Positions 1 to 9,722 are shown, numbered from the stretch's first letter. The stretch is DNA of 64,000 nt from PZPK01 sp965230795 (GCA_965230795.1 OZ246020.1:2852001-2916000); one strand, 5' to 3'. The notes: generated from the letters alone by a model not told the origin. Translations and numbers: made by a program.

Positions 1-266
1 TCGTTTCAAAACCTCATTTAATGAATCTGCTACTGGTGAATTGAGTTGAATAACTTTACTATCGGTCATGCGGTGTCTGCCCTTGTTGGTTGTTGATCTG
101 CCAGGATCAATCAACAGGGTAACACCGCACTCTCTTCAGCTCATACACCAGAAATCACTATAGCTCCTGACCCCATTGATCAGACCCCATTGATCGGTCG
201 GGTAATGGGCGATCCCTTGATCAAAAATCAAAGACTCTGACCCCTTGATCTTGATCTTGGATCTTG

Positions 267-306
267 GGCGATAACAATTCTCATTTGTCACCGACCCCTT
301 TTGTTC
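267..306 (+). repeat. 40-bp repeat family B, copy 1
   Basis: Contains CTCATTTGTCACCGACCCC followed by TTTTGTTC. It is nearly identical to the copies at 805, 1082 and 1206. Its right end touches the stop codon of the minus-strand gene at 306-659. Confidence 0.85.
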
Positions 307-659
307 TAAAGATCAGAAACAATCGGAACCGTATTCGAACCGCCCCAAAAGGGTATCGTGTCACAGCCATCTCCATGCAGGCCTATTTCTTTTCCAGCAG
401 CAAAAGCGGCCAGGGCAGCGGCTACCATGGCTTCATACCCTGGTATCTCTTTCTTGATGTACACATGGCTTTTCTTATCGCATTGGGAGGTGATCGGTAC
501 ATTCTCATTGAGTAGCAGACTAATACCGCCGCCATTGTGGACAAAGTAACGATTGATGGTGACGCCGGGCCCACCCAGACTTGTCAAATATTCATAGGCG
601 AATACATTGCTAGACAAGACCATGACCATTGCCGTAAAAACATATTTTTTGAAAAACAT
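306..659 (-). CDS. Small secreted protein of the array family (outlying member)
   Basis: This 117-residue protein has a clear signal peptide (about residues 1-21, ending VFA) and then a mature part of under 100 residues. The C-terminal half carries the family pattern: a central Cys (SQCDKK), a small-residue helix (AAALAAFAAGK), then DGC about ten residues later, so a disulfide between the two Cys is likely in the periplasm. It is separated from the main array (7.6-12.6 kb) by the RHS genes and repeat-filled DNA. Function is unknown; the family looks like small exported proteins of the DUF5992 kind, but I cannot confirm that name. Confidence 0.75.
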   Translation of the reverse strand: MFFKKYVFTAMVMVLSSNVFAYEYLTSLGGPGVTINRYFVHNGGGISLLLNENVPITSQCDKKSHVYIKKEIPGYEAMVAAALAAFAAGKEIGLHGDGCDTIPFWGGSNTVPIVSDL

Positions 660-804
660 CCTTTTCTCCTGATAAGACGATAGAGCAACAGCCCAGACCT
701 ATACCATTAGATTCTGATCTCGGAGCGTTAGCGGTATTGATTAGCTGTAGTGACTGATTAAATAATCGAAAATCAATGACTCTGACCCCATTGATCAATC
801 CACT

Positions 805-844
805 GGCGATAACAATTCTCATTTGTCACCGACCCCTTTTGTTC
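805..844 (+). repeat. 40-bp repeat family B, copy 2
   Basis: Same core (AACAATTCTCATTTGTCACC then GACCCCTTTTGTTC) as copy 1, preceded by a family A word. Confidence 0.85.
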
Positions 845-1081
845 AAATCGCATCAAAATATCCTTTTGCCTTTCAGGCTCGATTAAATAAAAAGGAACGC
901 ATATTTTCTAACCCTCAAAGGTCTGTCGCATTCCCATTGCTCAATTCCAAGACCAATCTTCTCTTCGATTTTCGAGAGCTGGTTTTTCTCTACTGAAGTG
1001 CTGACAAACGACAATTCTGAACCAGCAAAATCAATGACTCTGACCCCATTGATCCAGATCTTCTGACCCCATTGATCCACT

Positions 1082-1121
1082 GGCAATAACAATTCTCATT
1101 TGTCACCGACCCCTTTTGTTC
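1082..1121 (+). repeat. 40-bp repeat family B, copy 3
   Basis: One difference near the left end (GGCAATAAC instead of GGCGATAAC); otherwise matches copies 1 and 2. Confidence 0.85.
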
Positions 1122-1205
1122 CCATTGATCGGTCGGCTAATGGGCGATCCCTTGATCAAAAATCAAAGACTCTGACCCCTTGATCTTTGACCCCATTGAT
1201 CCAAT

Positions 1206-1245
1206 GCCGATAACAATTCTCATTTGTCACCGACCCCTTTTATTA
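1206..1245 (+). repeat. 40-bp repeat family B, copy 4
   Basis: Same core; diverges only at the ends (GCCG at the left, TTTTATTAC at the right). Confidence 0.85.
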
Positions 1246-1569
1246 CAAGGTAAGCCACTAAGGGTCTGGAGAACAAGATTGTTCAGCCATTACTCTGTAC
1301 AGTTAAATGTATTGGATACTAATCGGAACCGACGTTTTTGTGGCGTGGTAACACGTGGGGCCTAGCAAGTTAAGACGTTTGCATAGACCTAGATCCAGAT
1401 GGGTGACTGAGGCGGATAATCCAGCCCAACCAATGAAAAACAAGATTGCGAATAAAGACCGGCACCACCGAGACGAGACTGATATTGTTTAGGCTGAACA
1501 GTCCGGTCGGGATTTATGCGCGCGTTTGACACCGGTCGACTAATGGGTGACCCCTTGATCATTAGAAAC

Positions 1570-2100
1570 CTAGGTGCTACTCATAACATCTCTTTCGTAA
1601 ACGTTATTCAAAAATCTCAGAAAACAAGGATGAACATCCTCAGGTAATTTTTGCTGTAATGTATTCCTTATATAATCTTTACCACCCATCAATGCTCTAA
1701 ATCGTTTCATGAGCTCTGGTTCAGCACCAATAATCCAATATCCTTCGTCGTCTGGGGCGATTACGGCCCACTTCGTACTTTCATCCAACATGTAGAATCC
1801 AGCCAACTCTGTAGACTGTAATTGATCGAACTTATTCCAGTCTTTTTCTACTGCGACAATTGTATCTCCCAAAATTTCTTTAAAGGGTGGCCTAAAATCA
1901 TCATAAAGGACTACGGTACTAGATTTAGTTAAGCTTACAACCGAATCAAACTCGTGCTTCAGAAGAAATCTCCGGCTATCTTCCGCCGGTTTCGTCGAAA
2001 AAACTTCAGCTTCCCATCCACTTTTCTTAAACTGAAAACATGGAAATAAACTAACATCTGCCACACTATGCTTTAGAGATTCAAAAGATTTAATTTTCAT
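1570..2100 (-). CDS. Putative immunity protein of the RHS locus (unrecognised)
   Basis: I choose the internal ATG at 2100, giving 176 residues starting MKIKSFESLKHS, because the longer frame would overlap the RHS tip gene by more than 120 bp while this start overlaps it by only 11 bp. The protein is soluble, has no signal peptide and is mixed alpha/beta in composition, with a Trp/Tyr-rich stretch (DDEGYWIIGAEPE). I recognise no family. Position directly after the variable C-terminus of an RHS gene, with translational overlap, is the classic place of a cognate immunity gene, and that is the only basis for the call. Confidence 0.5.
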   Translation of the reverse strand: MKIKSFESLKHSVADVSLFPCFQFKKSGWEAEVFSTKPAEDSRRFLLKHEFDSVVSLTKSSTVVLYDDFRPPFKEILGDTIVAVEKDWNKFDQLQSTELAGFYMLDESTKWAVIAPDDEGYWIIGAEPELMKRFRALMGGKDYIRNTLQQKLPEDVHPCFLRFLNNVYERDVMSST

Positions 2101-3037
2101 TGGCTCTATCTGCCTTTGATCCACCACTAGTCGACGAATTTCCACTTTTGGTTCCACCAGTCGAGTCTGAACCAGACTTTCGTCCTTTCTTGTCTCTATA
2201 CTTCTTGTCATGTTTCTTTTTGTTTTTGTCTTTTACCCCGAGGGTTAGTGTCCCTTCTTCATGAGTAGTACCACCTCTAGATGTATGCAAATCAACAGTC
2301 TTTCCATTTGCTAGCTCTTTTACTTTAGTACCGTTGGGGTACGTTTTTTCACCATTTACTCCAGGTCCTAGGGAATCATAAGCACCTTGTGGATCGTCTA
2401 TATCTTTTTGAAAATCTGACTCACCTTCACTAGCGGCGTCTATCTCTGCCAGCTTATCGTTAACCTCTTCCTCTGATAAGGGCGATTCATCTCCAGCTGC
2501 CTCGTTGAATGCCGTCATTATACCTAATGCACCGAGTGTATTAATAAGGCCCGACCATCCAGACCATGCTGCAGCAGTTTCGAGAGCACCAACAACTGCG
2601 GGTCCAGCCGCTACAAATGCAATGTCGCCATGGGGATCTATATATTTATATGGATTGTTGTAAGCATAGGTATATCTTTGAAAATGCAGAGAACCGTTAT
2701 CAATATACTCAACCGGATCCACCGCCATAAAACGCCCGATAACCGGGTCATAGTAACGAGCATTTAGATAAGTAAAGCCGGTAATACGCTCATGAGGTTT
2801 GCCGGTGTAACCGATATGGTTGCCTTTTTCCGCCTCTTCGTTTTCGAGCTTCTTACCATAGGGCGCATAGTTCTCGCGCCAGAGAATGTCGCCATCCTCA
2901 TCTGTTGCCGCTTTTGGTGAACCCAAGGTATCGTTATGGTAATAGATGATCTCCATATCCTGGGCCACACTGTGGCTGGCCCAGAAAACTGGAAGAAGGC
3001 CGAGACAAAAACAAATAACGTTTAGTAGGTTTTTCAT
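2090..3037 (-). CDS. RHS core-associated tip protein with own signal peptide and variable C-terminus
   Basis: A 315-residue protein. Residues 1-25 form a signal peptide ending HSVA. Residues 32-137 are the RHS core-associated region: YHNDTLGSP, GYTGK, LNARYYDPVIGRF, and the border P129-x4-DPHG. Residues 138-315 are the variable part: a small-residue hydrophobic stretch (about 140-180), an acidic Ser/Glu segment, a YPNGTKVKELANGKTV strand pair and a Lys/Ser/Gly-rich tail. In RHS polymorphic toxins this tail is the effector; I cannot assign a nuclease or other family. RBS GGAGGAG lies just upstream, and the gene starts 14 bp after the YD-repeat gene. Having a separate export signal on the core piece is unusual. 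Confidence 0.75.
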   Translation of the reverse strand: MKNLLNVICFCLGLLPVFWASHSVAQDMEIIYYHNDTLGSPKAATDEDGDILWRENYAPYGKKLENEEAEKGNHIGYTGKPHERITGFTYLNARYYDPVIGRFMAVDPVEYIDNGSLHFQRYTYAYNNPYKYIDPHGDIAFVAAGPAVVGALETAAAWSGWSGLINTLGALGIMTAFNEAAGDESPLSEEEVNDKLAEIDAASEGESDFQKDIDDPQGAYDSLGPGVNGEKTYPNGTKVKELANGKTVDLHTSRGGTTHEEGTLTLGVKDKNKKKHDKKYRDKKGRKSGSDSTGGTKSGNSSTSGGSKADRANEN

Positions 3038-3051
3038 GATTCGCTCCTCCC

Positions 3052-6000
3052 TTAGTTCAAGATCACATGCAGAATGGCTGGCAGCACATAGCTGAAGTTA
3101 AATGGCTCCTGAGGTGACGTTCCATTCTGGAATTCCTCCAGATTGGTAAAGCCATCGCCATCAGTGTCCAGATCTGCATCGTCTTCCAAAGGATTGAGCT
3201 GCATATCGACTTCCCATTTGTCAGGCATGCCGTCACCGTCGCTGTCGGCTGAATCCAGGTTGGTACCCAGGGCGATTTCTTCGGCATTGCTCAGCCCATC
3301 GCCGTCGCGGTCCTGGGCGGCATCCGCAGGGTCGTTTGGATCCAGACCTAGCTTGGTCTCAGTACAGTCATCGATTCCATCCAGATCGGTGTCCGTTCCT
3401 ATACAACCGGTGTTGATCTTGGCGATATTTTGATTACCCAATTGAATATAGGTGGATTCAATATCTGAAATAAAGTCCTTCTCGTAGAGCAAGTCACCGG
3501 CCTGACTATAGAAGGTATATAGCGCGCTATCTTCCTTGATTTCCAGTGCTTTGATGCCATCACCATCGTAGGTGTAATCAATCAGAGGATTGCCTGAGAC
3601 TGGATCCAGTACTTGCACCAAACGGCTTGCGGCGTTGTAGACAAAATCATGCTGGCCATTGCTCGTTGCATTACCGAACGGGTCATAGCTAAAGTTGCGA
3701 CTTTCGATACCGGACACGGCATCCAAGCGATTGGTCGTGGCGTTGTAGCTGTAGCTCAAGCTCCCCAAGGAACCCATATCCTTGAGCGTAATATTGCCTT
3801 TGTCGTCATAGTTAAAAATCGCATCCCCCCATTTCAGGCCGTTCGCCGTTTTAAGACGATTGACACCGTCATAGGTCATGGAAATGCTGTTGGTCGAATC
3901 CATGTAATCGGTGATCGCACTAACATTGGTGACGGCATCATAGCTGAAGCCCATCTTGAGGCGGTCTTCAATGCCTTTTTGTGCGGTGATTCTTTTTACC
4001 ATTTGCCGGGAATTCAGTTGGTAAGTGGTTTTGACCCCATTACCAAAGGTCATTTCATGGATTGTGCTATTGGGGTGGTAGGTCACATCAGTGACGAAAT
4101 CTTGTGTGGCCGTGCCAACCTTGGTGATACGCCCAAAATCATCAACGGTGTAACTCAAACTTATACTGCTTGGATAGCTCAAGGCATCTAGGAAACCGTC
4201 CGCATTATAGCCATAGTCCAGTGTGAACGATTCGCTTTCATTCTCTGGCCCGACTTCCAATGATTCATCATCAAGGGCACCGAAAGTCGTGTAGTTGTAG
4301 CTTCGCTTAACAACGCCATTGATCATCGACTTCAGTGAACCGTTGTTCCAATAGGAATAGGAGATGTCTGCCGTATCGTCATCATCGTAATCTATCAGAG
4401 CAAGTCGATTGAGCGCGTCATACCTATAGGTTGCCTTCGGTGCAGACCCCACTTGCCGTGTTAACAGATTCCCCCCGGCATCATAGCTATGGGTAACCGT
4501 ATCACGCTCAGGCTCGGTGATCTGATAGAGGCGTTGCGTGTTATAAGTCAGACTATTCCCCTCAGAATCTTGAGCAGTGTAGGTGTCATAACTGTAGGTG
4601 CGCGTCACACCACCTTGGGATACGCTCTCGACATCCCCAAGCACATTGCGGTTTATATCGGTGACGATGCCCTCAGGCTGCTCAATTTGTGCATTCCATG
4701 TGGCATCTGGACCACCAAACCCACGTTTTTTGTAATACCAAATGTTGTCCCGACCATCCATGACGACGTCGATTTTATCAAAGCCCGTGGTATCGATTTC
4801 AAAGCACACTTCAGGGTCAAAAAAGGAGCAGTCCCCAGAGCCAGGCGTAAAGCAATTTGTAATACCTGCGTTGATACACACATGGTCATCTGTCAGGTCG
4901 TAAAAGTAGCGTTGAATCACCGTATCAATAGACGTATCTGTCTCGGTCAACACTCGACTTAAAGCATCGTATGTCGTCTCTAAACCATTTGTTTCAGTGG
5001 CGGAAAGTGAAGGTTGGGAAACAAAAGTCTGTCGACCCGCTGAATCATACGCATAGTTTTCATAGATTGGAGTAATGCTATTACCCCATTCCTTGGTCAG
5101 AATTTTTCGACTCAGCTTATCGAGTGTAATCTCCTTCTGGTAGGTGGAATTGTCTCGGGTGATACGTACAAAATTACCGTTAGAGCCAAACTCGTAAATA
5201 ATATTGGTTGCGTTTAGGCCCTCCGGCGTTATTTTGGTCACACGATTTAAGGCATCATATTTAAAGCTAGTGCGATTGCCTTCTCCGTCCTCTTCCCACG
5301 CGACGGTCCCCGCATCATTAATTTCACGCGTCACGGTAAATCCATCCGGGCCGGAGTCGGTCGCAGGATAGGTTTCGGTTTGCGCTTGCCCACGCTTGTA
5401 GCTGGAAAACGTTACCTCATGGGTTCCCGCGTGGTTGTAATAGGTATGCTTGGAGAGGTTGCCATTGGCATCATATTCGTAGTCGTTTTGAATGCCTTGT
5501 TCGATTGATTGCGTCAGCTGACCTTTAGTGTTGTACGTATTCGCTGTAGTCCAGGATTTACCGTTGCCTGAAATTGTTTGCGTTTTTAACAATCCCACAA
5601 AAAAGTTACGTGAGCTATTGGGCATTTGATTGAAATAGGTGTATTGCGTAACTCTCGTATTCGTTCCTGTGTTTTCTGATTTGGTTTTCCAGTTCCATTG
5701 GGAGTCCAAACCGGAATATTCTGTCTGATATTTGCCATCGATAACTGTCCGCTTTAACGGAGCGAAGTAAAGGTGTTTTCGATAGTGCCTACCGCTGTTA
5801 TCGATAGAAGCGCCTAAGCTGTTAGGCTGGGAGCTGGTATCATAGTAATACGCATAGGTTCGAATTGGTGATGTAAGCGAGGTGTCATCCAGGCTGTATA
5901 TTTTTCGAGTTTTCATCTCACCCCAAATGCCATAGTTGGGTGATATATTCTCGTGGAAATCTGTGACGCTTATATTGGCCGGTCCTGTTACTTTTGTTCG

Positions 6001-7245
6001 CTTGCTGACGACGGGATGATCTTCACCTTGAGAAGCCAAGGTATAACTATAGGCCCAGTCTGAAGTGGGAATGTTACCGCCCCTTACCTGACGTGATGAA
6101 ATCATTAAACGCGCAGTAGATTGGCCGTACGCTCGATACGACATACCGTAGTCGATCGTCGAGCCCTCTTTCGTCACGACTCTATCAAGATGAATATCAA
6201 TATCACTTGTTCTGTACCGGTAGATATAGCTTTGCGTTTCATTGGTTGGATAAACAACCTTCGTCAAACGAAAATCCCAAGGTATGTAAGGAGGTGTCGC
6301 ACGATCACAATCTCTCCTGTGATCTCGATCGCCGATATTTGAACACCAGAATGGATCATCTTTATGGTTATCAAATTGATAATCCCAGACGCGATTACCT
6401 TGTTGAGCATCATGCACAACCAAGCGATCGAGCACTTTTCGTTTTCTAGGCTGGTAGTTATATGTCATCCCTTCCCTGCCATCACCCACTTCTGCCAAGT
6501 TCACTGTCGCAGATCGACCATCGTTAGCGCTAATAGAGATAGTGGTTCCCGACAAAGTATATGTAATGCGGTTGCCCGAGGCATCCTTGACTACAGCGTT
6601 AACATTGGTCAACACCACTTCGCCTTTATCTAATGAGTAAGTTTGAGTTATGTCGTAGGTTAATCCATTGGGAGCATAGAATTTGTAGGTATAGGTAGAA
6701 TTGGCAGCATCATCACTAAAACGCGTACCAGGGTTTTCATCTTTGCTGATAAACTTACCCACCCAGCGCTTGGAAACAGACGCATAACTATATGAGTCGT
6801 AATTAATAGCACGCTGGCCTGGATCAATCATGATGATGGGGTCTTGACCGGCAAGATGCAGCACACCTCCTCTTTCATTTCCTTGTCGAATGATCGGAAC
6901 TGGCTCTTGGCCGTCTTCGACCGATTCTGTTTTAAGATCGACATCAAATTCAGGAATATCAAACTTCCACTTCCGCTCGCCCCTGGCATTGTAGGAGCGT
7001 GACAATACTAAATCCAAACCGCCATGCCCTGGGATCACGGCATCGACCTCTCGCCAAGTCACGGAACCGGTAAACAAATTGATGTTCTCGCCTGGGTATA
7101 ATGACACCTCAACACCCGCTGAATTGACATAAGCTTCTGCCGTTGGCAGTTCTGCTCGAGTATGGGTTGTGAAGACTAGAAAGAGGCATGCTAGAGAAAT
7201 TCCTAACTTTTTCACGTGTTTTGTCGCTCCAATGATTGGCTTCAT
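3052..7245 (-). CDS. Exported RHS/YD-repeat shell protein with C-terminal TSP3-type repeats
   Basis: About 1397 residues from the ATG at 7245. There is an N-terminal signal peptide (ending HTRA), then a DUF6531-like start (NLFTGSVTWREVDAVIPG, LSRSYNARG), then many YD repeats (YDALNRV, YDSAGRQ, YDAGGNL, YNADGF, YDPFGN). These repeats build the beta cocoon of RHS/teneurin proteins. Near the C-terminus, where the RHS core would normally follow, come Asp-rich thrombospondin-type-3-like repeats (DTDLDGIDD, DRDGDGLSN, DSDGDGMPD, DTDGDGFTN), which usually bind calcium. The protein ends in a short hydrophobic tail (YVLPAILHVILN). The core itself is encoded by the next gene. Probably envelope or extracellular. 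Confidence 0.85.
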   Translation of the reverse strand: MKPIIGATKHVKKLGISLACLFLVFTTHTRAELPTAEAYVNSAGVEVSLYPGENINLFTGSVTWREVDAVIPGHGGLDLVLSRSYNARGERKWKFDIPEFDVDLKTESVEDGQEPVPIIRQGNERGGVLHLAGQDPIIMIDPGQRAINYDSYSYASVSKRWVGKFISKDENPGTRFSDDAANSTYTYKFYAPNGLTYDITQTYSLDKGEVVLTNVNAVVKDASGNRITYTLSGTTISISANDGRSATVNLAEVGDGREGMTYNYQPRKRKVLDRLVVHDAQQGNRVWDYQFDNHKDDPFWCSNIGDRDHRRDCDRATPPYIPWDFRLTKVVYPTNETQSYIYRYRTSDIDIHLDRVVTKEGSTIDYGMSYRAYGQSTARLMISSRQVRGGNIPTSDWAYSYTLASQGEDHPVVSKRTKVTGPANISVTDFHENISPNYGIWGEMKTRKIYSLDDTSLTSPIRTYAYYYDTSSQPNSLGASIDNSGRHYRKHLYFAPLKRTVIDGKYQTEYSGLDSQWNWKTKSENTGTNTRVTQYTYFNQMPNSSRNFFVGLLKTQTISGNGKSWTTANTYNTKGQLTQSIEQGIQNDYEYDANGNLSKHTYYNHAGTHEVTFSSYKRGQAQTETYPATDSGPDGFTVTREINDAGTVAWEEDGEGNRTSFKYDALNRVTKITPEGLNATNIIYEFGSNGNFVRITRDNSTYQKEITLDKLSRKILTKEWGNSITPIYENYAYDSAGRQTFVSQPSLSATETNGLETTYDALSRVLTETDTSIDTVIQRYFYDLTDDHVCINAGITNCFTPGSGDCSFFDPEVCFEIDTTGFDKIDVVMDGRDNIWYYKKRGFGGPDATWNAQIEQPEGIVTDINRNVLGDVESVSQGGVTRTYSYDTYTAQDSEGNSLTYNTQRLYQITEPERDTVTHSYDAGGNLLTRQVGSAPKATYRYDALNRLALIDYDDDDTADISYSYWNNGSLKSMINGVVKRSYNYTTFGALDDESLEVGPENESESFTLDYGYNADGFLDALSYPSSISLSYTVDDFGRITKVGTATQDFVTDVTYHPNSTIHEMTFGNGVKTTYQLNSRQMVKRITAQKGIEDRLKMGFSYDAVTNVSAITDYMDSTNSISMTYDGVNRLKTANGLKWGDAIFNYDDKGNITLKDMGSLGSLSYSYNATTNRLDAVSGIESRNFSYDPFGNATSNGQHDFVYNAASRLVQVLDPVSGNPLIDYTYDGDGIKALEIKEDSALYTFYSQAGDLLYEKDFISDIESTYIQLGNQNIAKINTGCIGTDTDLDGIDDCTETKLGLDPNDPADAAQDRDGDGLSNAEEIALGTNLDSADSDGDGMPDKWEVDMQLNPLEDDADLDTDGDGFTNLEEFQNGTSPQEPFNFSYVLPAILHVILN

Positions 7246-7591
7246 TAACACTTAGCAAACACTTACTTGGCTTGCTGTGCGCAGCGTTTAAACGATTTGG
7301 TTATAAATGGCATAACCTGAGTTCAACTGGACGAGACACCTGACATGTATATCGAACAGCTTGAGTAGCTAATATGGATTGCAAAATAAGGAGGGAGTGA
7401 ACTCCGTTCCGAGAAGACCAAATCCATTTGAATTTAATGAATACTACTTTTTTGTAATCTTAAAAAATGCTTCGCTCGACATCAACGACTCAATCGTAAA
7501 AATTCATCAATCGTGAACGAGTTAATACGAGCGGTTGAGTTGAATGATCAGAACCAGAACAACTCCTTCTGGTTCAACCTACTGTTTGCAA
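7246..7591. other. Intergenic, probable RHS promoter region
   Basis: No gene seen. This AT-rich stretch lies between the secreted-protein array and the RHS shell gene and may hold the RHS promoter; no operator or hairpin stands out. Confidence 0.4.
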
Positions 7592-7924
7592 CTAATAGCT
7601 GAAATTATCACCTTCGGTCTTAATAATATTTACCTCAGCATTATTTGAACCGATGCATGCCCCTGTGGCGTATAGAGTAATGTTTTCATCCAGAGTTTTG
7701 TGCGCCAGTATCAAACTATATTTCTCTTCCCCTAATGGATCACCAACCAAATCCATCATGTAAAAACGACCAGCACACCCTCCCACCTTTGGGCTTGATA
7801 ACTGCAGGTAAAGATAGCCGTCATCACCTAGAGACATATAGGTCACTTTCCCCGGCTGGCTCCACCCAGCCATAACGGTTGTGCAAAAAAACAAACCATA
7901 TAGTAAAAATATATACTTTTTCAT
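7592..7924 (-). CDS. Small secreted protein, array member 1
   Basis: Start placed at the ATG at 7924 (110 residues) because it opens a clean signal peptide, MKKYIFLLYGLFFCTTVMA; the longer frame adds 25 residues without one. Mature part: GWSQPGKVTYMSLGDDGYLYLQL, a Cys pair region (GGCAGRF), then the family helix (YSLILAHKTLDENI) and GAC. It is the array member nearest the RHS gene and one of the more divergent ones. Function unknown. Confidence 0.7.
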   Translation of the reverse strand: MKKYIFLLYGLFFCTTVMAGWSQPGKVTYMSLGDDGYLYLQLSSPKVGGCAGRFYMMDLVGDPLGEEKYSLILAHKTLDENITLYATGACIGSNNAEVNIIKTEGDNFSY

Positions 7925-8007
7925 TCGTGCCACACTCCAAATAGGATGCTTAATCGTTTTCATACCAAGATACTCCTCAATGATTATCGGCAACCCCATT
8001 GAGCAAA

Positions 8008-8346
8008 CTAATAGTCAACAATAATCGAACGCAAATCCTCTACGCTGTCATAATTGATACATTGGTTCCCATAGGTTGTAATTTTTACCGTTTTTCCTGA
8101 AGCCGCCGCAGCCAGTACCGAGCTGAGGTATATTTTTCCCTCTGGTGTCGACGCGTCAAATGCCACATCAAAACTTTGGTTTGTGAAACACCCCGTGTTT
8201 GGCTGAGCCTTGTTTAAGGTCATAAGTACAACATTGCCGTATAGAGGACCTACAAGCACCTTAAGAATCTTCGCATCGGTGTATACCGCGCCGCTTGCAA
8301 TAATCGGAAAACCAAAAGCAAGCAAGAAAAGCAGTCGTTTAAACAT
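8008..8346 (-). CDS. Small secreted protein, array member 2
   Basis: 112 residues from the ATG at 8346, preceded by GGGACGGG. Signal peptide ends IIASGA. The mature part has beta-rich KVLVGPLYGNVVLMTL, a Cys (TGCFTN), then YLSSVLAAAASGKTVKI and NQC, a textbook copy of the family pattern. Function unknown. Confidence 0.75.
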   Translation of the reverse strand: MFKRLLFLLAFGFPIIASGAVYTDAKILKVLVGPLYGNVVLMTLNKAQPNTGCFTNQSFDVAFDASTPEGKIYLSSVLAAAASGKTVKITTYGNQCINYDSVEDLRSIIVDY

Positions 8347-8383
8347 ATCCCGTCCCATCTGTTATTTACCCGTTTGTTATTTA

Positions 8384-8746
8384 TCAGTAGTGCTCGATTC
8401 GCAACAACTCTTCAGCATACTGATACAACTGCGTATTGCACTGACCAGTGCCGGTAAACGTTCCTGTCGAACCACTCGCCTTCATCGTCAGTAATGTTGA
8501 ATACATAGCCTTCCCAAAATCATCTGACATATCGAGAACGAAATCCCAGTTTTCATTCGCGTGACATTCGAGTCGGCTTGGGTTTTCGCTTGAGAGTTGG
8601 ACAAAAACCACATTTTCAAAATTCCGGTGCAGACTGAAACCCGTCACTGACACATCCGAATGCTTGATCGCCATTACGGACATTGGTAGAGAAAGCTTGA
8701 AACAAAGAGAGGTCAGCTTGAGACACACGCTAGAAATCCTAATCAC
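8384..8746 (-). CDS. Small secreted protein, array member 3
   Basis: About 120 residues from a GTG at 8746, chosen because AGGGAG lies five bases upstream; a GTG two codons further up is also possible. The leader is longer and Cys-containing (SSVCLKLTSLCFKLSLPMSVMA). Mature part contains ECHANENW, then MYSTLLTMKASGSTG and GQC. The Lys usual in the GK position is Ser-Thr here. Confidence 0.7.
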   Translation of the reverse strand: MIRISSVCLKLTSLCFKLSLPMSVMAIKHSDVSVTGFSLHRNFENVVFVQLSSENPSRLECHANENWDFVLDMSDDFGKAMYSTLLTMKASGSTGTFTGTGQCNTQLYQYAEELLRIEHY

Positions 8747-8759
8747 AATCACTCCCTAA

Positions 8760-9116
8760 CTAACGAACCGCAATCGCGCGAGCGTAACACCGACCATTTA
8801 CAATCCCGCCTTCCGAAGTGTCGGCATACACCCGCATTTTCTTACCGCTCGCCCAGGCTGTCATCAGAATAGACAACAAATGCTCATCCTCGTTTCGGAT
8901 TACGATTCCATCTTCATCACAGCCTTCAGCTCCGGTCCATTCAATTGCTTCGGTAAATTTGATCAGGGTCGAACCGTTCATGTGTTGATAGAGTGTTGAC
9001 GTGCTTGAATAAGGAACCACCTGATACACCTCATAAAACTCATTGCTGTATGCATTGCCAGCATTGGCGATTGCCGAACACAACAGACCAACCAGAACTC
9101 CCGCAATCTTTTTCAT
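8760..9116 (-). CDS. Small secreted protein, array member 4
   Basis: 118 residues from the ATG at 9116 (RBS AGAAGGGG). Signal peptide ends AIANA. The helix motif is LLSILMTAWASGKKMRVY; the first Cys is in GAEGCDEDG and the last in NGRC, so the Cys spacing is stretched relative to its neighbours. Function unknown. Confidence 0.75.
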   Translation of the reverse strand: MKKIAGVLVGLLCSAIANAGNAYSNEFYEVYQVVPYSSTSTLYQHMNGSTLIKFTEAIEWTGAEGCDEDGIVIRNEDEHLLSILMTAWASGKKMRVYADTSEGGIVNGRCYARAIAVR

Positions 9117-9189
9117 TTGCTTTATTACCCCTTCTCTGTTTTTACACACTCTTTGTGACCAATGCATTCGATTCAGTGTTTCGAAGGCC

Positions 9190-9513
9190 TCAGAGTTTCA
9201 GGTCGACTCGATATATTTCAGGATACTGCCCACTGCAGCCTCCAATGCCGAACCCAACATCGGTCTTAGCCAAAGTAGCGGCCAGAAGTGTTGAATAGAG
9301 GCTGGTTGTCAGCTCATTCAAAGGCAACTGCAGCTCGGTTGCACTCTGGCTGCTACAATTTTGAGAGTTGGTGAAACCGGGCGAAATATGGACGACCGCA
9401 ATATCCTCATATACCTTTAGATGGGTAATGACTCTGTCATCGGGAATGGTTTCATTGGCACAAAATCCAACGGTACTCACCACTAAACCTGCTGCAGCAA
9501 ATAACTTTTTCAT
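9190..9513 (-). CDS. Small secreted protein, array member 5
   Basis: 107 residues from the ATG at 9513 (MKKLFAAAGLVV...); an ATG three codons upstream is an alternative. Signal peptide ends VGFCA or nearby. Mature part has NSQNCSSQ, LYSTLLAATLAKTDVGF and GGC, then a short beta tail (YRVDLKL). Confidence 0.75.
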   Translation of the reverse strand: MKKLFAAAGLVVSTVGFCANETIPDDRVITHLKVYEDIAVVHISPGFTNSQNCSSQSATELQLPLNELTTSLYSTLLAATLAKTDVGFGIGGCSGQYPEIYRVDLKL

Positions 9514-9722
9514 CGCGTACATCCGAAATTTTCACAATTAATAAATCACAAAAATAAAGCTGTGCGCCGCATGCTTAAGCACGTTATTAGGAAATCAGTT
9601 GGGCATTCAAAAGAAGTGGCCATGTTCCTTGGCAGTGGAAACAATCCATTACAGCTTATTAAGCTTGCAGATTATGCTTTGGTACTGCTTGCAAAGCAAG
9701 AATTCGGCGGTCAGCTTTTGCG

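Larger units (their letters stand above)
166..1560. repeat. Cluster of GACCCC-type dispersed repeats (family A)
   Basis: Short words of the form CTGACCCCATTGATC or CTGACCCCTTGATC recur at about 166-202, 234-249, 778-796, 1037-1079, 1120-1131, 1168-1201 and 1546-1560, often beside 'AAAATCAAAGACTCTGACC'. They resemble the REP-like elements that accompany REP-associated transposases in gammaproteobacteria (from memory). No transposase gene is visible here. Apart from the small gene at 306-659 I see no convincing gene between 1 and 1569. Confidence 0.7.

Noticed and set aside
883..1092. 69-residue minus-strand frame in the repeat region
   Set aside because: Much of it is translated from repeat words (QWGQ, INGVRVIDF), with no RBS or signal peptide.
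3613..4191. 192-residue plus-strand frame inside the RHS gene
   Set aside because: Antisense shadow of the YD repeats.
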